Virus record (IMG/VR): IMGVR_UViG_3300040801_001161
Span: 1 to 52,371 of that record
DNA: 52,371 nt
Strand: one strand, 5' to 3'
Origin: a virus
Positions 1-9,586 of the stretch are shown piece by piece. Both the position numbers and the translations under genes were made by a program. How positions within the stretch are numbered: position 1 is the stretch's first letter; every line of letters begins with the position of its first letter. Below the pieces are notes generated by a model that worked only from the letters and a program-made list of their open reading frames with translations, ran no database searches and had not been told where the DNA came from.

Positions 1-510
1 ACAAGTTCTGGTGCCCTTAGTGAGGGGCTTCAGATTAACTCCAGTGGTCAGGCTCAATTTGACGCTTATGGTAGTGGTACTTTTACAGGAACTGCTACAA
101 AGTGGCTGGCTGTTGATGCTTCAGGGAATGTGATTGAGGAGGATGCGCCGAGTGGCGGTGGTGGGATAACCTACGACACAACAAATGCGGTCTTTACTGG
201 TGATTTTTGGGTAAACGGCGATTCTATATTTTTATATGTGATATATGAAAAGAACTCGCCATCTTCAAATACGAATGTAGTCGGGACGCTTCCCGGCTAT
301 GTATCAGGGGATATTATCTCGATGGAGGGAAGTGTGAAATCAGATGCTATTAGCTGCTGCTCTGGATACAGCCTATGGCAGTTTGGAGTAGATGCAAATG
401 GGTTGAACAATTATCTCTATTTCAATAATACTACCGGACAAATTTTGCACCGAAATCATAACGCCTCTCTTGACTTAAAGGTGACATTGGTGGTGAAGTA
501 CACAAAATAG
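1..510 (+). CDS. Tail fibre/surface protein, C-terminal part (5' end outside window)
   Basis: The reading frame is open from the first base of the window to the TAG at 508-510, so the true start lies upstream. The visible 169 residues begin with Ser/Gly/Gln-rich fibre-like sequence, then a KWLAVDASGNVIE stretch of the kind found just before the C-terminal domain of many Bacteroidota phage and prophage fibres. A Gly-rich hinge follows, and then a beta-rich C-terminal domain of about 115 residues. No catalytic motif is visible. An ATG exists at 130, but coding character continues upstream of it. The fibre assignment rests on composition and on the structural genes that follow. Confidence 0.6.
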   Translation, partial: TSSGALSEGLQINSSGQAQFDAYGSGTFTGTATKWLAVDASGNVIEEDAPSGGGGITYDTTNAVFTGDFWVNGDSIFLYVIYEKNSPSSNTNVVGTLPGYVSGDIISMEGSVKSDAISCCSGYSLWQFGVDANGLNNYLYFNNTTGQILHRNHNASLDLKVTLVVKYTK

Positions 511-551
511 ATTTAGGGAACGGGGACTCCTGTAAAATTGTTAATAATATT

Positions 552-977
552 ATGGACGCCACATACGCAAATGATACAATCACGCTAAGCGACAGCCTCT
601 TTACAACGGCTGATTCAGCCACCATTTACGCCAAGCAGTGTGGTGAGGACTTCGCTGAGGTAGACTACACAGTAGACAGCGGCACTTCAGATCAAGACTT
701 TACACCTTCAGACTTGGGTGTAGCGGAGTTCTGTGACGATGTGTACTGCTTTAAAGTAGAGTTTGTAACCTCGGGCACCACGGACATTAAGTTCGCCAAA
801 GTGTTTGTAGGTTGCGACCTAATCACTACAGCGGTTACTGATTTGAAAAATGGAATAGCCACAACGCAACTATTACTGGACGCTCTGCAAAATCTTGAGG
901 ATTGCGGGGATTGTGATTGTGAAGATGCGTGTGATATTCTTGAAATGGCAAAAGACGATGGCAGCATTTGCTCCTAG
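552..977 (+). CDS. Small Cys-rich virion-associated protein, unknown function
   Basis: A 141-aa acidic protein with no family I recognise. The N-terminal two thirds is Thr/Asp/Val-rich and probably beta. The C-terminus carries a tight cluster of cysteines (LEDCGDCDCEDACD, about residues 116-129) that could bind metal or form disulfides. It lies 41 bp after the fibre gene and overlaps the next gene by 20 bp, so it is co-transcribed with the structural module. Virion association is inferred only from position. Confidence 0.6.
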   Translation: MDATYANDTITLSDSLFTTADSATIYAKQCGEDFAEVDYTVDSGTSDQDFTPSDLGVAEFCDDVYCFKVEFVTSGTTDIKFAKVFVGCDLITTAVTDLKNGIATTQLLLDALQNLEDCGDCDCEDACDILEMAKDDGSICS

Positions 978-1242
978 TGATCTGGAATGTATAGGTTTTT
1001 ACTATGCTAAACTCTATGCTCAGGCCAAGAAATATGACTTGGCGGAGGCTGATACGTATTTGGGCAACTTAGAGTACGCCTATATCCAGAGAAAGCTAAG
1101 GGATGCCGTAGGGAATGACCAGTGTAATCTTGATTTTTCCTGCAAAACCTTGGACAAGTGCGTAGACCCGACATGCGGGGTATCTTTTTCACAACAGACT
1201 ACCGCTTATGACTGCGGTGTGATAACTTTGACGCAGGTATGA
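958..1242 (+). CDS. Hypothetical protein of the fibre/Ig-protein operon
   Basis: A 94-aa protein starting MAAFAPSDLE. I chose the ATG at 958 because upstream in-frame starts (895, 925) would run deep into the preceding gene with atypical sequence. The centre is predicted helical (YAKLYAQAKKYDLAEADTYL), and the C-terminal half has several cysteines. Its final codons overlap the 802-aa gene by 4 bp (ATGA), suggesting translational coupling. Unknown function. It may be an accessory or chaperone for the large surface protein. Confidence 0.55.
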   Translation: MAAFAPSDLECIGFYYAKLYAQAKKYDLAEADTYLGNLEYAYIQRKLRDAVGNDQCNLDFSCKTLDKCVDPTCGVSFSQQTTAYDCGVITLTQV

Positions 1243-3647
1243 TTTACACGCAGACCACGATTAATATAAACGGAGGTACTCCTCCATTTACCTATTCAGT
1301 AGTTCCGGTATGCAGCGGTGTTTTTATTACCGAACCTACCGGGGTCACTTCTGACTTTTCTTTTTTGGTAGAGACCTCTTTTGAGGATGAGGACTCCTTG
1401 CTGAACTGTTCGCAAATTACGGTAACCGTAACAGACAAAGACGGCTGCTATTTGGTTAAGAATTTGCTGTTTTCTAATCCCTGTTCCAGCTTCCAGCTTT
1501 TTAATGGAGTACGCGCAGTGGGCCCTTTTGAGTACAGTGTTAATGCTGTTGGAGGAGTTCCGCCATACGACTATCAGTGGTCTTATGATACTCAGAACTT
1601 CACCGCAGTTCAGGAATCCTCCAAGCTTGTCCTACAACCGAAGGTATTACCTTTTCCTCTACAGATAAACGTAGTAAGTGTAACCGTAACAGATTCCCAA
1701 GGCTGCCAAAGAACTTCTACTTACTCTGACATCCAGACAAACCCGGTTGCCGGGAACGTACAGGCTACGGCATACTGCAATAATACGGCCCATGCCTCAA
1801 ATATCTTCCAGCTTCCAGTAACCAGCGGTAGTCCCCTGTGGTCTACTCTTGACATTGGTGCTTGGGTAGGGACCAATACAGGATACCAACCCGACATCAC
1901 ATACACTTCCACCAATGGGAGCATTGAGCTGACCTATAACGAATACCCCATCCCGGTAGATACCTATACAGCTACGTGGTCTGTACAGAACGCTCAAGGG
2001 GCTCAGTCTAACGATGGGATCATATACTTGGAAGTACAGGACTGCGACTCCCCGGGCCAGAATGTCTTTATCTTGGATTCTTCTATCCGGATTGAGTGTG
2101 GGGATACTGAAGCTGTTATTGATATTGAGGATTTGGTGGTGGGTGATCCCCAGTTGATTGACTGGAGTACCTTTACAATCACTACTGCACCTTCCGCAGG
2201 TGGAGCAAGCGCGTCCTTTGATGCGGGCAACAACACCCTGACATACACAGTTGGCACAGCTTCAGGTGTAGATAAGGTGGAGTTCACCGTAGATGATGTC
2301 AGTGGAAATTCTTCAGGTACTATTAGCTTTATTGTTAATCTGGACTGTCTGCCCGCGCCAGTAGCGGTAGCTGATTCTTACACTGTAGGCTATAACACAG
2401 TGACTGATTTTGATGTCACCTCTAACGACACGGGAGATGTCAACCCACTGTCCTTGGTGATCACTCAACAGCCTGATAAAGGAGCGCTCGCAGTTCTTAA
2501 CGGTCAGTTGAATTACACGGCTCCTGTGGACTTGGGCACTTACGAGGCCAAGTATAAAGTGAACAACAATAACGGAGTAGCTTTCTCAAACGAGGCTACA
2601 GTAGATATTACAGTGGACTGTGGCTCTTATACCCCCACAGCCAGCGAGACTAACGAGTCCTGCACATACACCCTAAATCCAGCTACGGTACAGTTCTCTA
2701 CTGAGGCCAATGCACAATATCTTAATGTAGCGGCTGCTTGGTTTGTCTCTACGGGAGGATGCCCTCCGGTAGGCGCGACGACTCAGTACTTTAACTGGCC
2801 CAGCACCCCAACGGCAGGGTCGGCCCTACCCTCAGGGTATGGCTATAAAGCCACTGGAATCACCACTAACGGGTATGTTGGAGAGCTGGTACTAGGCATC
2901 CATGACGGTACCCAAGTTGTTGGTTACGGAGTACTTGATCTTTCCGGAGCCCCTTTTACTGGATCGACTGCTCTGGACTATAATACATGGCTAACCACTG
3001 ACCTGCCTAATGAGATCACCTCGCAGATGGCCCTTATCAACTTCCCCGGGTTGGGGACGGGGGCTACAATTCTGGATAACTACAACTACCAAGTTACCGG
3101 GGATTTTGCTACTGGAACTGTAGATATTTACTTTGCTGACATTGTAAATACTTCAGGGTATTGGATTGGAGTTGATCGTAACAACATTGATGGTACCTTT
3201 GATGAGGACTCCTCTACTCCCGGGACTTGTACAGCCGTAGACCTTACCGGAATTGGTACTTTCTACAAGCAGCAGAGTACTCCGGCGGGTACTTTAATTG
3301 GGGCGCGTACGTTTACCGACCCTGCCGACCCGACTCAGTACAATTTCTACAACATGACAATAACGGGGCCCACCAGCATTACTACTGCTGCAACTGGGGT
3401 ATCCACTCCGTTTGGAAATACAGTATACAGCGCCACAGATACGCTATACACACTCACTACCACCACGGACACCAAATGTTCTTCCACCTCAGTCCTTTGG
3501 GAGTTTGATACCGGAGGTGGTGTTTGGGCCGCTATTAGTGAGGGCCCTACGGAGAGTGTGGAGGTGACCACCACGGGTGATTACCGGGTAACTGTGACGT
3601 GCGAAGATAATGGGTGTTCTGGAACTGACACCATAACTATACCATAG
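1239..3647 (+). CDS. Large Ig-like/PKD-like repeat surface protein
   Basis: An 802-aa beta-rich protein made of successive Ig-like units. Two early units end in TVTVTDKDGC and SVTVTDSQGC, like the SprB/PKD-type repeats of Bacteroidota surface proteins. At about residues 375-465 there is a unit starting APVAVADSYTV, which resembles bacterial Ig/cadherin-like domains. The C-terminus (about 730-802) is a further Ig-like unit ending in a Cys pair and DTITIP. Such domains in virions usually decorate the capsid or fibre and bind carbohydrate. It starts by ATGA overlap and is followed by a strong terminator, so it closes the first structural transcription unit. Confidence 0.65.
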   Translation: MIYTQTTININGGTPPFTYSVVPVCSGVFITEPTGVTSDFSFLVETSFEDEDSLLNCSQITVTVTDKDGCYLVKNLLFSNPCSSFQLFNGVRAVGPFEYSVNAVGGVPPYDYQWSYDTQNFTAVQESSKLVLQPKVLPFPLQINVVSVTVTDSQGCQRTSTYSDIQTNPVAGNVQATAYCNNTAHASNIFQLPVTSGSPLWSTLDIGAWVGTNTGYQPDITYTSTNGSIELTYNEYPIPVDTYTATWSVQNAQGAQSNDGIIYLEVQDCDSPGQNVFILDSSIRIECGDTEAVIDIEDLVVGDPQLIDWSTFTITTAPSAGGASASFDAGNNTLTYTVGTASGVDKVEFTVDDVSGNSSGTISFIVNLDCLPAPVAVADSYTVGYNTVTDFDVTSNDTGDVNPLSLVITQQPDKGALAVLNGQLNYTAPVDLGTYEAKYKVNNNNGVAFSNEATVDITVDCGSYTPTASETNESCTYTLNPATVQFSTEANAQYLNVAAAWFVSTGGCPPVGATTQYFNWPSTPTAGSALPSGYGYKATGITTNGYVGELVLGIHDGTQVVGYGVLDLSGAPFTGSTALDYNTWLTTDLPNEITSQMALINFPGLGTGATILDNYNYQVTGDFATGTVDIYFADIVNTSGYWIGVDRNNIDGTFDEDSSTPGTCTAVDLTGIGTFYKQQSTPAGTLIGARTFTDPADPTQYNFYNMTITGPTSITTAATGVSTPFGNTVYSATDTLYTLTTTTDTKCSSTSVLWEFDTGGGVWAAISEGPTESVEVTTTGDYRVTVTCEDNGCSGTDTITIP

Positions 3648-3672
3648 TTCCTTTAGTTCGGCTTGTTTCGCC

Positions 3673-3702
3673 GTGGGGGGTCTAACGGCTCCCCACTTTT
3701 TT
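3673..3702 (+). terminator. Strong intrinsic terminator
   Basis: GTGGGG at 3673-3678 pairs with CCCCAC at 3691-3696. The stem extends inward through 3682/3687 with G-T and G-C pairs, giving about 10 bp around a TAAC loop. Six T residues follow at 3697-3702. It sits between the Ig-repeat gene (stop 3647) and the next gene (ATG 3711), separating two structural transcription units. Confidence 0.85.
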
Positions 3703-3710
3703 AAAAGATT

Positions 3711-4403
3711 ATGACTGTACAGGAAATCATAGATAGGGTTTGGTCCAACTACGAGCATGGGATGCCGTCTAATGACTCCCGTATGCGTCCTCGTTACATC
3801 TACGAACTATTAAAGTCGGGACGCTCTACCTTAGTAAAGCGAGAACTCAAGAAGAGAAACACCCCATCTGATTGGGTGTACCAATCCTTGAAGTGCGTAG
3901 CTATGGAGAAAGTCCCTATCCAAGAATGTCCATGTATCCCTCCGGTTGGGTGTATCATACTGCGATCAAAGTACCGCATACCGCAGCCTATCTTTATGAA
4001 TAGCCCTTTGAGGTCAGTAACCTCTTTGGATGGCTCTACGGAATATTCTCCTACCACATGGGATAGGATGAAATACTCTGAGGCAGACACCTACACTTCG
4101 GGACGCCCTAAATATTTTGTCAGGGATGGATACCTGTACATTACAGATAAAAAGCAGGAGACCACCATTTTCGTATCAGGGGTTTTTCATGATCCCGTAG
4201 AGGTTGGTAGATTCAACAACTATTGCGATGATGAATGTTTCTGCGCACTAGATCAAGATTTCCCCATACCTGAGGATTTGATCGGTCCTATGATTGAGAT
4301 GTCATTCAGAGAGGGTGGAATATTTTTACAAGCACGAGAAGATAGGAAGCCAGATGCGAAGGATGCACACGCACAAAACCCTGTTCAAGGAGAAAGACGT
4401 TAA
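3711..4403 (+). CDS. Head-tail connector (ring)-like protein
   Basis: A 230-aa protein. It opens with a helical segment (TVQEIIDRVWSNYEHG, residues 2-17). A Cys-containing turn (ECPCIPPVGC, about residues 72-81) is followed by a beta-rich middle (RPKYFVRDGYLYIT). This arrangement, immediately upstream of two other small structural genes and a very large tail protein, recalls ring proteins stacked beneath the portal in crAss-like phages. That similarity is from memory, not a search. The last 50 bp overlap the next gene. Confidence 0.5.
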   Translation: MTVQEIIDRVWSNYEHGMPSNDSRMRPRYIYELLKSGRSTLVKRELKKRNTPSDWVYQSLKCVAMEKVPIQECPCIPPVGCIILRSKYRIPQPIFMNSPLRSVTSLDGSTEYSPTTWDRMKYSEADTYTSGRPKYFVRDGYLYITDKKQETTIFVSGVFHDPVEVGRFNNYCDDECFCALDQDFPIPEDLIGPMIEMSFREGGIFLQAREDRKPDAKDAHAQNPVQGERR

Positions 4404-4791
4404 TTACGAAGATTATCGTAGGATCGTCAAGAAGCTCCAAAGAAAAGTAGTCGATGAGATTTGCTCAGGAAAGGTAGTCAAGTTGCCCGTCGGCCTTGGC
4501 TATTTGTTTGTGACGGGGCGAAAGTCTCCGGGGTACCAAGATGGTAAGATAATTCTCCCTGTGAATTGGGGAGCTACCGAGAAGCTTTGGAGGGAAAATG
4601 AGCAGGCTAAGAAGGATAGGAAGCGCGTGTACATGGAAGATCACCACACGGATGGCTACTACTACACTGTAAAGTGGATGCACTACAAGGGTCTTAGAAA
4701 CAGCATGCTCTACAAATATAAGAGCACCCTACAGATCAACCAAGCTTTAAAAGAGGCCATCTTTAGCGGGGCACAATTTGTTAACGAATGA
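4354..4791 (+). CDS. Small connector-like structural protein
   Basis: About 145 aa. Starts at 4294, 4354 or 4363 are possible. I prefer 4354 because the sequence before it is a shadow of the preceding gene. A basic helical N-terminus (YRRIVKKLQRKVVDEI) leads into KLPVGLGYLFVTG, a segment seen in structural proteins of crAss-like and related Bacteroidota phages, and a Tyr/Trp-rich end (DGYYYTVKW). It overlaps the following gene by 4 bp (ATGA). It probably belongs to the connector complex, but this is inferred from context. Confidence 0.5.
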   Translation: MRRMHTHKTLFKEKDVNYEDYRRIVKKLQRKVVDEICSGKVVKLPVGLGYLFVTGRKSPGYQDGKIILPVNWGATEKLWRENEQAKKDRKRVYMEDHHTDGYYYTVKWMHYKGLRNSMLYKYKSTLQINQALKEAIFSGAQFVNE

Positions 4792-5726
4792 AGACAGTAG
4801 AATATTTAAGTGTTAATAACATCATAAGTGCAGTCCATAGGGATTTGGGCTATGAGGAGCTTAGTGAGGTTGATCTTATCGAGTGGATCGGTGAGGGTCT
4901 TCAGTATATGTTGGCCCCTCAGGCCTATAAAGAGGAGCTGGTCTTCATTGAGGTGGAGCAGCATAAGGCGATAATCCCAAAGGGCCTTCGCTATATTGTG
5001 CAGATGGCTCGTATGAACTGCACGAACCTTCCGGACACTACTGTAGAAGAAGATAATGACCTCCCAGATGCGGAGGAGGTGGACTCTAAATACGAATTGG
5101 TTTTTCCCAAAATCTTGGACTGCACGGGAAAGGTCATAGGTAATTATAAGGTAGCTTGGGCCCGTAGAACCACGATTGACCACGATCTCAAATACTACGG
5201 CTGGAACTCCACAAATCTATTCAGAGATTGCTTTAGTCCTATCAAACTTAGCAATCACACCTTTTTCAAATCGGTGGTTTGTGAGGAGAAGAATCGTCAG
5301 CTTTATCATGGATGTGACGATGAGTATACCATAGACTCTCCCTACCTGCTGTTTTCATTTGAGCAAGGGACTGTGGCTCTGGTATATCAGAAGCTTAAAC
5401 TGGACGATGACGGCTACCCAATGATTCCGGAAGGAACTCAATATCGCAATGCTCTGATCTCCTATATCCGATATAAGCTGGCTCGCAGGGAGATGGATAT
5501 GAATAAACAAGGTGCGGTCACTAAGGTACAGTTCGCGGATCGTGACTGGCAGCACTACTGCATGCAGGCCAAGAACCACTCCATGAAGCTCAAGGGACCT
5601 GACGAGCACCAAAATATGCAGGAACAAAGAGGGTACTTATTGCCCAGACAATACCGCTACTACGGCTGGTACGGGTCACTGTCTCAGCCAGAGAGCGCTA
5701 TATATAAAAGAACTCACGCATGGTAG
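4788..5726 (+). CDS. Head-tail connector/ring protein
   Basis: A 312-aa protein. The N-terminal part (LSVNNIISAVHRDLGYEEL then VDLIEWIGEGLQYM, about residues 7-46) is helical. A beta segment follows (VEQHKAIIPKGLRYIVQMAR, about residues 56-76). I associate this arrangement with the gp4-like/ring connector proteins of crAss-like phages. The C-terminus is basic and Tyr-rich. It is linked by ATGA overlap to the gene before it and by a 7-bp overlap to the muzzle-like gene after it, suggesting stoichiometric expression within the neck. Confidence 0.55.
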   Translation: MKTVEYLSVNNIISAVHRDLGYEELSEVDLIEWIGEGLQYMLAPQAYKEELVFIEVEQHKAIIPKGLRYIVQMARMNCTNLPDTTVEEDNDLPDAEEVDSKYELVFPKILDCTGKVIGNYKVAWARRTTIDHDLKYYGWNSTNLFRDCFSPIKLSNHTFFKSVVCEEKNRQLYHGCDDEYTIDSPYLLFSFEQGTVALVYQKLKLDDDGYPMIPEGTQYRNALISYIRYKLARREMDMNKQGAVTKVQFADRDWQHYCMQAKNHSMKLKGPDEHQNMQEQRGYLLPRQYRYYGWYGSLSQPESAIYKRTHAW

Positions 5727-8700
5727 CCACATTCGAGAAGGGCCTGAATATGGACTTTTCACCGGAGGACCAACCTCAGGGTACCTATCGTATGGCTTGG
5801 AGTGCCGTTAACTCCCAACCATCAGGTAAGAGCTTTCGGCTCACCTCGGAGCTGGGCACGGAGCTTTGCTTTGATCTACCTACTGGGTATACCCACAAGG
5901 GGACGATCTTCAAAAACGAGGATTCTTTCTATGTATTCTCCTCCTCTACAGACTCCTCAGAAATTGGTGTGGTAGAGGATTGCGAATATACCACAATCAT
6001 CAACGATTCCTGCCTGAACTTTACCAATCGCATAGATGGCATCTACCGCCTTCGTAGAGGATGTGAGGACACCGTTTACTTCACGGACGGAGACAACCCC
6101 GTACGGGTAATGAATCTGTCTGACATCGAGCAGTATTACACTGACGGTGAGTTTGACTGTAGCAAGATTGCTCTGACACGCCCGAATAACAAGCCCACTC
6201 TGGAGGCCCAAGTCCTTGATGAGGGAGGCACTTTAGAGGTGGGGAGTTACTTTATCCTACTGAGATACTTGGATGAGGAAAGAAACCCCACTGAGTTTGT
6301 AGCAGAGGTAGGGCCCTTTACTGTATACAGAGGTACGTTTCCTTTTGATACAGTCTATGGAGGCTTCACTCTGGATGCCGACCCTCTGAATGGGGTAGCA
6401 GACGCTACCAAGTCTATTGAGGTTATCACCGACAATTTAGATGAAAGATTCTCTTATTATCAGATTGGTGTGGCTATTGCCCGCACTGGTTCTGGCATCA
6501 TCAATGATTATTTTATTTCGCCTGAGGTCCCTATTGTCCAGAGTAGGTTTGTAATTGATGGGCAGTTCGATGAATATACTTCTTCGTCTTTAGAGGAGTT
6601 TCGTTTGGCGGCTCAGCGCATCAATCAGGCGGACCATATCACCTCCTTGGATTCCAGACTTTTACTGGCAAACCTACGGGGCAAGGATACGGAACTGTGT
6701 GACTTTCAGAAGTACGCCTCCAAGATTGAGACATACTATACGTACGATCCTGTAGGGGTGGATGATGTTGAAATAGGAAACTCCAAGCAACCCGGCCCCG
6801 AAAAGCAGGGGTACATGGGCGGAGAGGTATACGCCTTCGGTATTGTATATGTTTTTGAGGATGGAGAAGAAACCCCTGTGTTTCATATACCGGGCAGGCC
6901 TAAAGATACTGGCGGCTGGGTATTCGGAGATTTTGAAGTGACTCCTGATTTTTGTGCCACGGCTGAGGGCAGGGACACTACTCGCCCCCAGAACTACGAC
7001 CAAGATTACAGCTTCCGATATACACAGGAAGAGTGGGAAGATTTGGCAGAGAAGCCTGAGATTTGGACCCTGAAGGACACCTCACAACGACTCCCAAATA
7101 CTCCTATACAGATAAACAACTACGGGTATATGTCATACTATGAGGTGACAGAGACCTACCCGGAAGTTACAGATTGTCAGGGAGGCTCCATCTGGGGGGT
7201 AGATGCTTGCGGTAATGAATTAGTAAATACCCCTATCCGACATCATAAATTCCCGACTCGGGACAAGATTTCCCTAATAGATGATGATGAGGCAAATGTC
7301 TTCGGGGTAAGGTTCGACAACATAGAGCTACCTCCCGGAGTTACCGACTATTACTTTGTTCGAGCAAAGCGCCGGGAAAAGGACAAGACAGTATTGGACA
7401 AAGGAGTTCAGTTTCCTGTTCGTAGGGATGTGGGGGGAGATAATGACCTGTTACGCCCTGCTTTCTTGGTAGAAGACTTTACAGTTACCGAGCAGGTACT
7501 CTCTCCAGTATTTAGAAATATAATTACGCCGGAGGGTGTGGTGAACACCAGCTACCTTAACGGGGACTATATCCGTGTTGAGGGCGGCTTGGATACTACC
7601 TTGGACATAGATTCCCTTACCAGAAACTCCGTGTCTTACGATATGCGGGCCATGCAGACTTATGGCTCTGTGCCGTATTCCAGAAATGAGAGGATCATTG
7701 ATGGCTTGATCTCACAGGTCCACGAAGATGTTACGGAGGACGGGCTACAACCTACCCTATACCAAGGCTATTTCACTAACTTTGATCTGATCAACGATTC
7801 TCCGCTACAGGAGCATGTGGTCATGCGCACAGATCGGGAACTCACCTTCTCGGATTATGTCCCTGAGGTTAAGGCACTGAATGGTATTGATCGCTTTAAT
7901 GTACGTCCGGTAGATTACATCGGCATTGTGGTAGATCGGGAGGTCTATGATGACCTATACAGTTTGGAGTATGTGGCTATTGGACAGTTCGGTGAGAATA
8001 GTGTAAAGGGAGGTGATACTATCATAGGGCACTTATCTTATGCTACCGGAACTCGAATTAACAACAACGATGATGTAGCGACCTACTATCTGTCCGCTTT
8101 CATGGAGAGTACGATAAACTCAGGGTTTAAGACCAACCGCATAGATCGCTGCGACTACACCATACACATGAGTCGGGTTAACCTGAGTGCGGGTAATGTT
8201 TACTCAGCGGATGACTTCAAGGAACTACTCACCTTCTTTGATAACCACTACCATGATGACACTGGGGAAAGACGTCCTTGTGAGGATGTGTACGAAGTAA
8301 ACCCGGACTATAGCCCCGTGGATAGGGCGCTCCTGAAAATACCCCTGTCTTTCACCTATGACTGCTGCTCGGAATGTAGAGAGGAGTTTCCTCAAAGATG
8401 GCGCTGGTCTGAGGTTGGATTCCAAGAGGAGTTGGTAGACAACTACCGGGTGTTCCTACCCAACAACTACCGGGACCTGCCCGGAGAAAGAGGGCCTATC
8501 AATAATATATTCGTTTTTAATGATAACCTCTACCTACAGACAGAGTCCGCAACATACCAACAACCACGAAACATCCAAGAGAGATTAACGGATGAGCTGA
8601 CCACCTTCATAGGTACCGGAGAGTTTGGAAGCTTACCTCCCCGGATCATGGTAGACGACAACGAAGGTACCGCTGGTATCATAGACAAGTACACGCTTGT

Positions 8701-9586
8701 CAAGAGCCGTTTTGGAGTTATCTGGTACGATCGGTCATCTCAGTTGGTTGCGTCTATTACAGACGGCCTAAACATGGTCAGCGACAAAGGGCTAAGGTTC
8801 TTCTGGGAGCAAGAAAAGGATGGGGAGTTTCAGGCTACTTACGACCCTATGTATCGCAGGTATGTGATTACTAAAACAGAGTTCGAGGAAGTACAGCTTA
8901 AAGACCAGACTAGCGTACGGGCCAATCGTTCCTTTACCGTGTCCTATGACATGGAGAAGGGGCACTGGGTTAGCTTCCATCCATACCTACCGGATTCCCT
9001 CAATAACACGCAGGAGTATATGTACTCTTCGGTGGGCTCTTCTTTTTACAGGCACGGTACTGGCCCAGTACAGGAGTTCTACGGTGACAGGTATCCTTTT
9101 ATCATTGATTCTACTCTGAGGCCTGATGACCCTCGTACCGCTACATTCTTGGGTATTGTCTATAGGCAAGAGGGGTATCGTGACGGGGTCCATGTACGTG
9201 ATGTGACCTTCGACAAAGCCGTGTTCTACAATTCCCGTCAGTCCACGGGACTGTTGACTGTGATCAACAAACTGCGTGATTTTGTGTATTTTGTTCAACA
9301 GGATCAGATTGCTGCGGACAAAAAGGAGCACAACTGGTCTATGAACGACATTAGGGACTTGGTTACAGAGTATGATGGGGCATTGTTCAGTTCGGATTGG
9401 ATCGACATAGAAGATTCATTTCCTATTGATAAAGTTGTAAACTCTGAAATTTTTTCTGCTAAAAATTGGTTTAATATAGGGAGGCTTAGGGATAAATATA
9501 TGAATGTCAGACTGTTCTATACCCCCACAGACGACACACAGATTACGCTATACTATATAGCACCAGCAATGAAAAGTACAATATAA
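5720..9586 (+). CDS. Tail muzzle/stabilization-like large tail protein
   Basis: A 1288-aa protein that begins with FEKGLNMDFSPEDQPQGTYR, a signature-like opening that resembles the tail stabilization/muzzle proteins of crAss-like podoviruses. In those phages this protein forms the tip of the short tail. The remainder is beta-rich with many aromatic and Asp residues and no enzyme motif visible. It lies directly downstream of connector-like genes and ends one base into the next gene (TAATG). Its size and position are as expected for the muzzle. The identification is from memory of the family. Confidence 0.6.
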   Translation: MVATFEKGLNMDFSPEDQPQGTYRMAWSAVNSQPSGKSFRLTSELGTELCFDLPTGYTHKGTIFKNEDSFYVFSSSTDSSEIGVVEDCEYTTIINDSCLNFTNRIDGIYRLRRGCEDTVYFTDGDNPVRVMNLSDIEQYYTDGEFDCSKIALTRPNNKPTLEAQVLDEGGTLEVGSYFILLRYLDEERNPTEFVAEVGPFTVYRGTFPFDTVYGGFTLDADPLNGVADATKSIEVITDNLDERFSYYQIGVAIARTGSGIINDYFISPEVPIVQSRFVIDGQFDEYTSSSLEEFRLAAQRINQADHITSLDSRLLLANLRGKDTELCDFQKYASKIETYYTYDPVGVDDVEIGNSKQPGPEKQGYMGGEVYAFGIVYVFEDGEETPVFHIPGRPKDTGGWVFGDFEVTPDFCATAEGRDTTRPQNYDQDYSFRYTQEEWEDLAEKPEIWTLKDTSQRLPNTPIQINNYGYMSYYEVTETYPEVTDCQGGSIWGVDACGNELVNTPIRHHKFPTRDKISLIDDDEANVFGVRFDNIELPPGVTDYYFVRAKRREKDKTVLDKGVQFPVRRDVGGDNDLLRPAFLVEDFTVTEQVLSPVFRNIITPEGVVNTSYLNGDYIRVEGGLDTTLDIDSLTRNSVSYDMRAMQTYGSVPYSRNERIIDGLISQVHEDVTEDGLQPTLYQGYFTNFDLINDSPLQEHVVMRTDRELTFSDYVPEVKALNGIDRFNVRPVDYIGIVVDREVYDDLYSLEYVAIGQFGENSVKGGDTIIGHLSYATGTRINNNDDVATYYLSAFMESTINSGFKTNRIDRCDYTIHMSRVNLSAGNVYSADDFKELLTFFDNHYHDDTGERRPCEDVYEVNPDYSPVDRALLKIPLSFTYDCCSECREEFPQRWRWSEVGFQEELVDNYRVFLPNNYRDLPGERGPINNIFVFNDNLYLQTESATYQQPRNIQERLTDELTTFIGTGEFGSLPPRIMVDDNEGTAGIIDKYTLVKSRFGVIWYDRSSQLVASITDGLNMVSDKGLRFFWEQEKDGEFQATYDPMYRRYVITKTEFEEVQLKDQTSVRANRSFTVSYDMEKGHWVSFHPYLPDSLNNTQEYMYSSVGSSFYRHGTGPVQEFYGDRYPFIIDSTLRPDDPRTATFLGIVYRQEGYRDGVHVRDVTFDKAVFYNSRQSTGLLTVINKLRDFVYFVQQDQIAADKKEHNWSMNDIRDLVTEYDGALFSSDWIDIEDSFPIDKVVNSEIFSAKNWFNIGRLRDKYMNVRLFYTPTDDTQITLYYIAPAMKSTI